DNA from: Ostrinia nubilalis
Lineage: Eukaryota; Arthropoda; Insecta; Lepidoptera; Crambidae
DNA length: 64,000 nucleotides
Assembly (NCBI RefSeq): GCF_963855985.1
Contig: NC_087098.1
Location: 16,512,501-16,576,500 of the forward strand
Direction: 5' to 3'
Shown in pieces: positions 59,901 through 64,000 of the stretch (positions are counted from its first letter, which is position 1; every line of letters begins with the position of its first letter). The position numbers and the translations under genes were made by a program. The notes beneath the pieces were generated by a model that did not search any database, had not been told where the DNA came from, and saw only the letters and a program-made list of their open reading frames with translations.

Positions 59901-62900
59901 GAGATTGTCCAACAGTAATACTTACCTGGCGTGAACACATTAAGAACAAAAGGGAAGAAATGAACAGACAATGGGCCTTTTCAAGGCGAGATTGTATAGG
60001 CACTTTGTACCATCCTAGACTGCATCCTACCTGCCTTGTTATGCATAGAACGAAGTTTTTTCTATGCATAACAAGGCAGGTACTTGTTATGCATAGAAAA
60101 AACTTCGTGATATGCAATAGATACTGGGCAGAAGAAGCTTGGAGAACAAACTATTTACAAATGCATCCTAAGACCCATGTAGACACATGGCATCGACCCA
60201 GCCTAGCAAATGTAGAAATAATTTAACGTTTTCAAAATAAAGTATTAAAAATCTTGAGCTGTGCACCTTGGTTTACAAAGTCCACTGAAGTGATACCAAA
60301 CGTCAAAGAGGAAATATATTTGCTGCATCCCTTCTAAATTCTGAGAACTCTACATTCAGGCTCAGGAGAAAGCGAATAGCATCAATCTGAAAGCGTATTG
60401 TAAAAGAATCGAGGTGACAAATCATGGGATGTGCAGAGCTGGTGGAACTGTCATTTTTACAAATTCAATCCAATCTGATAATGGCTGATGGCTGATCGCA
60501 GATAGATTAAAAAGAGGAAAAAAACATTAATATCATCAATGCAAGATGTTGTTTTTTTGTTATTTTACATATCTTTTCTAATTACCGTTAGATAAGGTAT
60601 TAGCCTTATCTAATTACCGTGACCATAAAATTTTTAGGTCTCATTTACGCGGAAACCGCTTTGAATAATTGGACGCCTTTACAATTGTTAAATTCGTACT
60701 TTTCAGGTGTTTTATATTTAAATGCGTTTAAGTCAATTAAGCCAAATTTCAAAATTGATATGGTAATTAGGCTGAGAACGCCTAATCGTGAGAATGACCG
60801 AAATACAATTATTAAACAAATATGAAAAATTGCGTATTAAAAATGGGTGAAAACGATGTCAAAACTATTTTTCATTCAAATACGTATTAGTCAAAAATTT
60901 TTAAAACGTATGATAAAATTGAAGATTACTGAATTATTGCAATAGGCACATTTTCTAATATCTGTTAAAGATATGACACGAATAATCATGGGTTGGAATA
61001 TAATACGTGATTTGCGACACATTCTATGGGTATTATCTTTAATAGTGCAGTAGTCTCTAATATTGAATCCAAAGCAACGTTCATGCAAACTATTGTTGAT
61101 TGTTCTCATCTAAAAGACATGTTAGTTGAACAAAAAGCGACTGTTTTATTCCAAATTAGATGTCATTTTGTTGTTATTGAACTCTACAAGTGTACACTCA
61201 GGGGTGACACATCTTCCTCTAATAAAACTAGTTATTTGGTAGAGATGCAAACAAGTGTTGGACTAACTGACACGAGCTAAACACCACCATGACGAACATT
61301 CTCTTTAGGCTCTTAGAAAACATAATATTTCATTTGAAAAAGCAAAGTAAAAAATTATCGTTTTCAATCATTCTTTTCCTGTTCATCAAACAACATCGAC
61401 GATTTTTTAAGCAACTAGATACATTACTTTTAATGTTTCTTTAAAATGTTGACCCAAAAGTTCAATTTTGATTTTATTACAAGTAGATTGACACTCCCAT
61501 GTCAGTTTCAGTTGGATTCGCATCCTTAAGTGTAATGACTGGTTTCCTGGGCATCAGCAACAATGGAGACGCAATTAGATTGTACGCCATTAGCCGGACA
61601 CGTGGCCAGTTCATGGTTAAATAAACGTAGAACTTGCGTTTTGCAGTGAACAATACGAGATATCCTTAAATTGATCCTTAACTTATAAGCTTAAACACTT
61701 TTCTAACAAAAATCAAACGTAATATTAAAATAGACCTACTTGTTGGCGACAGATCTGGTAACACTGGTGCTGGGCTATGGACTCTAGCCTAGCAACGGTG
61801 TTGGCCATCTTGTTTTTCTACATACTTTTTCAATACGATAGTTTTCTGTTACACGTGATCCAGAATACAGTTTTATTTAAAATTATAAGCATTTCATTTC
61901 TGTAGCTGCAGAACTCAAACTACTCTTGTGCTTCAAAAGAAGAAATCTCCATGAACTTCATTTCGACAGAAACACAATATTGTGCACCACGCAGTAATTC
62001 GCATCACTTAAGTCTTCCGACCTAGGTATTTTAATCACGTTGCTAATTTTTCAAAATCTGTTGTAGAAAGTAACTACCACAACTGAAACTTCAGCAACGA
62101 AAACCACTCAGTTGATGATAGATTTGATTGTGGTACCATTTGCTCGGGTTCTAGATTATTTTTTTATAGATGTGCCAAGAATCGATCAATATTATTTCTA
62201 AGCTATTCTGTAACTTGACATATTTATTAAATTCCAATCAGTACCTCTATTACGAAAAACTTTCGAGTTCGTTTCGTTTGCGTATTCAAAGTGCCATCGA
62301 AAAATTTTGTATGAAAAATTAAACAGCGCCCCCTATATTATAGCCGCCCTAGGGGGCGCTGTTTAATTTTTCATACAAAATTTTTCGATGGCACTTTGAA
62401 TACGGAAACGAAACGAACTCGAAAGTTTTTCGTAATAGAGGTACAGTTCCTCTGAATGTTTGGTCGCGTCGGGAACAGGCTTCTTGGAGATATGCTATTG
62501 CATTGCGTTCATTTTTCTTGCGATTACCTTTGTTTCGATTGACGTCATTATTCGCATACGTCGCTATTATTAGCACTATTATGTTTGATGGATGCAAGGT
62601 AAATACTGTTGAATGCTAGAATTAAAAACCTAAGCCAGTTATTAAAACGTCAGTGAGGGAATCTTTGTGGATTTTCGCCACCTGCGCAAATCACAGTCCA
62701 TTTGACTAATAAATGCTTTTTTCCATAGAAGGAAGGTAACAAAGGTCATTCGTTACTGGTTAATGTTCAAAACTAAAATAGTTACGCAACATTCACATTC
62801 ATCATAATAGTTATAATGGTCGTTATTACGAGTGGGTATTTCAACCTTTTTATGTTTGCAAATAGATTTCGAATAACTGTGTGCTGGGCCATCCTTTAAA

Positions 62901-63183
62901 ATGATAATGATATTTACCTGTACCGCCTCTACCATAATGTGATTAAATGACTGCTATTTGATTTCCAAGTGTAGTTGGGCTTTAATATACCAAAACTGTG
63001 CAATCGTCACCTGTACGGGACATCCCCCGCCAGGAATATGAAGGTGGCGTTGTAGACGTCGTTCACGAGCACCACCAGCCCCACCAGCGCGAACAGCGCC
63101 AGGTGGAAGCGCCCGCGCACGCCCAGCGACCGACACGTGAGGTCGATGACCGATTCCTCCTCATCATTCACTCTTCGTGACAT
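50951..63183 (-). CDS. SLC22-like organic cation transporter, gene C
   Basis: 541-aa MFS transporter, a distant paralogue of A and B. Minus-strand exons: 63011-63183, 57541-57742, 54065-54165, 53245-53399, 52386-53015, 52022-52203, 51450-51566, 50951-51016 (1,626 nt, phases match). Start ATG at 63183 opens MSRRVNDEEESV, then TM1 (~29-50). The extracellular loop begins RCLIPEC as in A/B. Motif A GYISDRWGRK is split by intron 3. ESIRWLLSKGR and LDRIGRKR are in exon 5; TPETLNTRLPDT is in exon 7; the last exon adds a hydrophilic tail ending MNSRS. Two introns (inside motif A and before the tail) are absent from A and B, whose exon 3 and last exon are fused. The first intron is 5.3 kb and holds the CTAATTACC cluster. 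Substrate unknown. Confidence 0.92.
51204..51417. mobile_element. MITE, TAAAGCCTGGTCC family, copy 3
   Basis: TAAAGCCTGGTCCGTGAGCA and its exact inverse bound 214 bp with long near-perfect arms (GTCCAATGACCCCAAGCTAC, CCATCCTTA-CGCTCGCGCG on both sides). It is the most complete copy in the window and fills half of gene C intron 7, ending ~30 bp from the exon 7 donor. Confidence 0.8.
51744..51995. mobile_element. Diverged MITE related to 62241-62444
   Basis: The left end GTACCTCTAGCATGAACAAC, TTTCGTCTTCGAATCGTTT and the inverse right end (AAACTCGAAAGTTTTTCGTG, CTAGCCGTAC) resemble the ends of the palindrome at 62241-62444 (GTACCTCTATTACGAAAAAC). It lies in gene C intron 6, ~25 bp from the exon 6 donor. 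Confidence 0.55.
53511..53857 (-). mobile_element. tRNA-headed SINE, minus strand
   Basis: Read on the minus strand it begins ACCGCCTCTGTGGTCTAGTG with an A box, then B box GGTTCGATTCC (in CCCGGGTTCGATTCCCAGTG), a ~250 bp body (TAGGGCTTGTTCTAAGTCCG, CAACAATGTTAACAGC) and a terminal A-run (the T-run at 53511-53521). It is a full-length SINE in gene C intron 3; the head should not be called a tRNA gene. Confidence 0.8.
54166..57389. other. Gene C intron 2, no gene seen
   Basis: AT-rich intron of 3.4 kb with some GC patches (about 54540-54590, 55040-55140). No open frame with a recognisable motif and no clear mobile element. Confidence 0.45.
57390..57478 (+). repeat. Fragment of the TATAAATGCGAAAG repeat
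   Basis: AGATTATAAATGCGAAAGTA, CTGTCTGTCTGCCTTGCTTT and CGCCTAAACCACTGAACCGA match the left end of the repeat at 5508-5845 and 10415-10536. The right end is missing. It lies ~60 bp past the exon 2 donor of gene C. Confidence 0.6.
57812..57972. repeat. Nested inverted repeats
   Basis: The outer arms CCGCGCTGCCGTGCTAGC (57812-57829) and GCTAGCACGGCAGCGCGG (57955-57972) are perfect. Inside, TTTTGCCAAAAAATGGAGTT near 57830 pairs with AACTCCATTTTTTGGCAAAA near 57863. The structure is 161 bp and lies ~70 bp upstream of gene C exon 2 acceptor. Confidence 0.65.
58429..58584 (+). mobile_element. RTE-type LINE fragment with internal inversion
   Basis: The left part (to about 58515) is the ORF end on the minus strand (GCATCCAGCGCCTTCCTGCT, GTCGGTCCACCTTGTGGGTG). 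The right part is the plus-strand tail (GGGGGAGGCCTATGTTCAGC, AGTGGACGTCCTATGGCTGA, ATGATGATGAAA). An 8-bp duplication GGTATTCT flanks it (58421-58428, 58585-58592), so it is one twin-primed insertion. Gene C intron 1. Confidence 0.8.
59590..59790 (-). pseudogene. Mariner-type transposase remnant
   Basis: The minus strand reads RRGDISWPSGSPDFTPANFF, then LWGYLKS, the catalytic-end signature of Tc1/mariner-type DDE transposases, followed by a shifted continuation. It corresponds to the broken copy in 10837-11987. No TIRs were found next to it. Confidence 0.65.
59900..60420 (+). pseudogene. Jockey-like LINE reverse-transcriptase remnant
   Basis: TWREHIKNKREEMNRQ near 59925-59975, then RFQNKVLKILSCAPWFTKS near 60225-60290 and VKEEIYLLH near 60305, in different frames, match the C-terminal part of jockey-type reverse transcriptases (the usual FQNKVLRxxxNAPWY motif). 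Frame breaks and a palindromic insert (60029-60107) show that it is dead. Gene C intron 1. Confidence 0.6.
60029..60107. repeat. Three-armed hairpin
   Basis: Arm 1 (60029-60050) ends CTTGTTATGCATAGAA; its exact inverse is arm 2 (60060-60081). Arm 2, extended to 60051, also pairs exactly with arm 3 (60083-60107), ending AAAAAACTTCG. Thus the middle arm can pair with either neighbour. Confidence 0.6.
60771..62240. other. Gene C intron 1, no defined feature
   Basis: AT-rich intron. A short open frame (61026-61280) has no recognisable motif. Nothing else seen. Confidence 0.4.
62241..62444. mobile_element. 204-bp near-perfect palindrome (MITE)
   Basis: GTACCTCTATTACGAAAAAC continues into TTTCGAGTTCGTTTCG and AAACAGCGCCCCCTA; the inverse returns to CGTAATAGAGGTAC, with a ~14 bp loop (TATTATAGCCGCCC). 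The arms differ at only one or two positions. A diverged relative is at 51744-51995. Gene C intron 1. Confidence 0.78.
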
Positions 63184-63274
63184 TTCCACTGACTCTAAGG
63201 CTCAATGTCTAATCTCGCTTTGTTACCAATCGAAATGAAGTTACACTACTGTAAATCAAACTTACACACACTAG

Positions 63275-63280
63275 AACTGA
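63275..63280 (-). promoter_or_regulatory. Candidate initiator of gene C
   Basis: TCAGTT on the minus strand fits the arthropod initiator and would give a ~95-nt 5' UTR to the ATG at 63183. At +29 AGTAG is close to, but not, a full DPE. No TATA box seen. Confidence 0.35.
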
Positions 63281-64000
63281 CTAGTTTACACTAAAACTTA
63301 GAAAGCTTAACACGTTGTGTCCGAGTAGGCCTGTGTAGACGAGAAAAAGTAATACGAGAAATTATAACGGGTTCTGTCTGAACTAGTATTGACAGTATTG
63401 TTAAACCAGAACAAATTAATACGTTGGCTATTATTGATGTAATTGATAGAACTCTATATTTTTGTGTAATGTTTAAATAACATTTGTTTGTAATGAAAAC
63501 ATAAAAAGTTTCAGTTAAGCTGAGATAAAGTTAAAAGGACAATGTTCGTTCTCCATACATTGTTCGCCTAAGAACCAACAATTTTGACATATTACTACCC
63601 GAAAGCGAAACAATACGATTCTGTGTGTAAGAACAATGATTCCTGATGGACACTTGCCATTAAATTAATGATTAAGAATATTAAATCACAGCGATTTTAT
63701 AATATGTCGTTTATGACAACATGGCGTCTAATGTATTGTGTGAATGTATGAACACCGATTCGCGAAAAATGTTTTGTATTGTCGTCACGCCGAGTCGCAG
63801 CCAAATAGTATAAAATAATAGAACAAGTTTTAGAAATACAACTCGGCATTCCACTTTTATAATATGCCCACATATTGCACGTAAATAAACAACATGAATC
63901 GTAGGTTGTTTCCACCCTTGTCATCTGACACATGAAATAAACTCCTATTGTATTATAGATATCGAAGCCGAATCGTATATAATAATAGAATGGGTTTTGG
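63281..64000. other. Upstream flank of gene C
   Basis: AT-rich sequence to the window edge; presumably contains upstream regulatory DNA of gene C. No gene seen (open frame 63697-63933 has no motif). Confidence 0.4.

Larger units (their letters stand above)
58877..60770. promoter_or_regulatory. Cluster of seven TAATTACC motifs
   Basis: TAATTACC, usually as CTAATTACC followed by AT or GT, occurs at 58877, 59234, 59264, 59434, 60578 and 60610 on the plus strand and at 60770-60762 on the minus strand. A chance rate below one is expected in ~2 kb at this base composition (my rough estimate). The TAATTA core is the generic homeodomain-binding site, so an enhancer in gene C intron 1 is possible; a decayed repeat is the alternative. 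Confidence 0.4.

Noticed and set aside
63187..63189. Upstream GTG as start of gene C
   Set aside because: The in-frame ATG at 63183 is two codons further on and gives the normal start; non-ATG initiation is not needed.

Overview
The window looks like a piece of a moth or butterfly (Lepidoptera) nuclear genome. The background is AT-rich, exons are GC-rich, and genes are cut into many small exons with GT-AG (one GC-AG) introns. Introns and spacers are packed with repeats typical of Lepidoptera: tRNA-headed SINEs, RTE-type LINE tails, TA-flanked MITEs and long foldback palindromes. The species cannot be named from sequence alone. All gene models were spliced by hand; each gives an uninterrupted frame with matching intron phases.

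Layout. (1) 1-4,039: no gene, only repeats, including a foldback element with arms of about 600 bp (1,878-3,309). (2) 4,040-19,480, minus strand: two tandem, six-exon SLC22/organic-cation-transporter-like genes (A, 546 aa; B, 547 aa) with identical exon phases. (3) 21,623-46,225, minus strand: a 15-exon two-pore-domain potassium channel (674 aa) with an unusually long, charged cytosolic M2-M3 linker. Its 13.5 kb intron 4, which splits the first selectivity filter, holds a tRNA-Gly(GCC) gene and, on the opposite strand (32,222-40,089), a complete six-exon gene for a secreted protein of 417 aa with a six-cysteine cluster and nine Gly-Pro repeats of the form VLVGPGGPTGIIGP. (4) 47,481-49,569: a TA-flanked DNA element. 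(5) 50,951-63,183, minus strand: a third SLC22-like gene (C, 541 aa, eight exons), more distant from A and B. The remainder is intergenic.

How the genes relate. A, B and C belong to one transporter family; A and B are recent tandem duplicates whose last exons share a 112-nt identical tract, best explained by gene conversion. The channel lies between the A/B pair and C. The nested repeat-protein gene is transcribed against the channel and has its own Inr+DPE promoter match and poly(A) signal.

Most notable observations: the nested Gly-Pro repeat gene, the A/B conversion tract, a four-level stack of nested transposons with an 8-bp target duplication (10.4-13.9 kb), three RTE insertions with internal inversion each bounded by target-site duplications, a seven-copy CTAATTACC motif cluster in a gene C intron, and several near-perfect palindromes.
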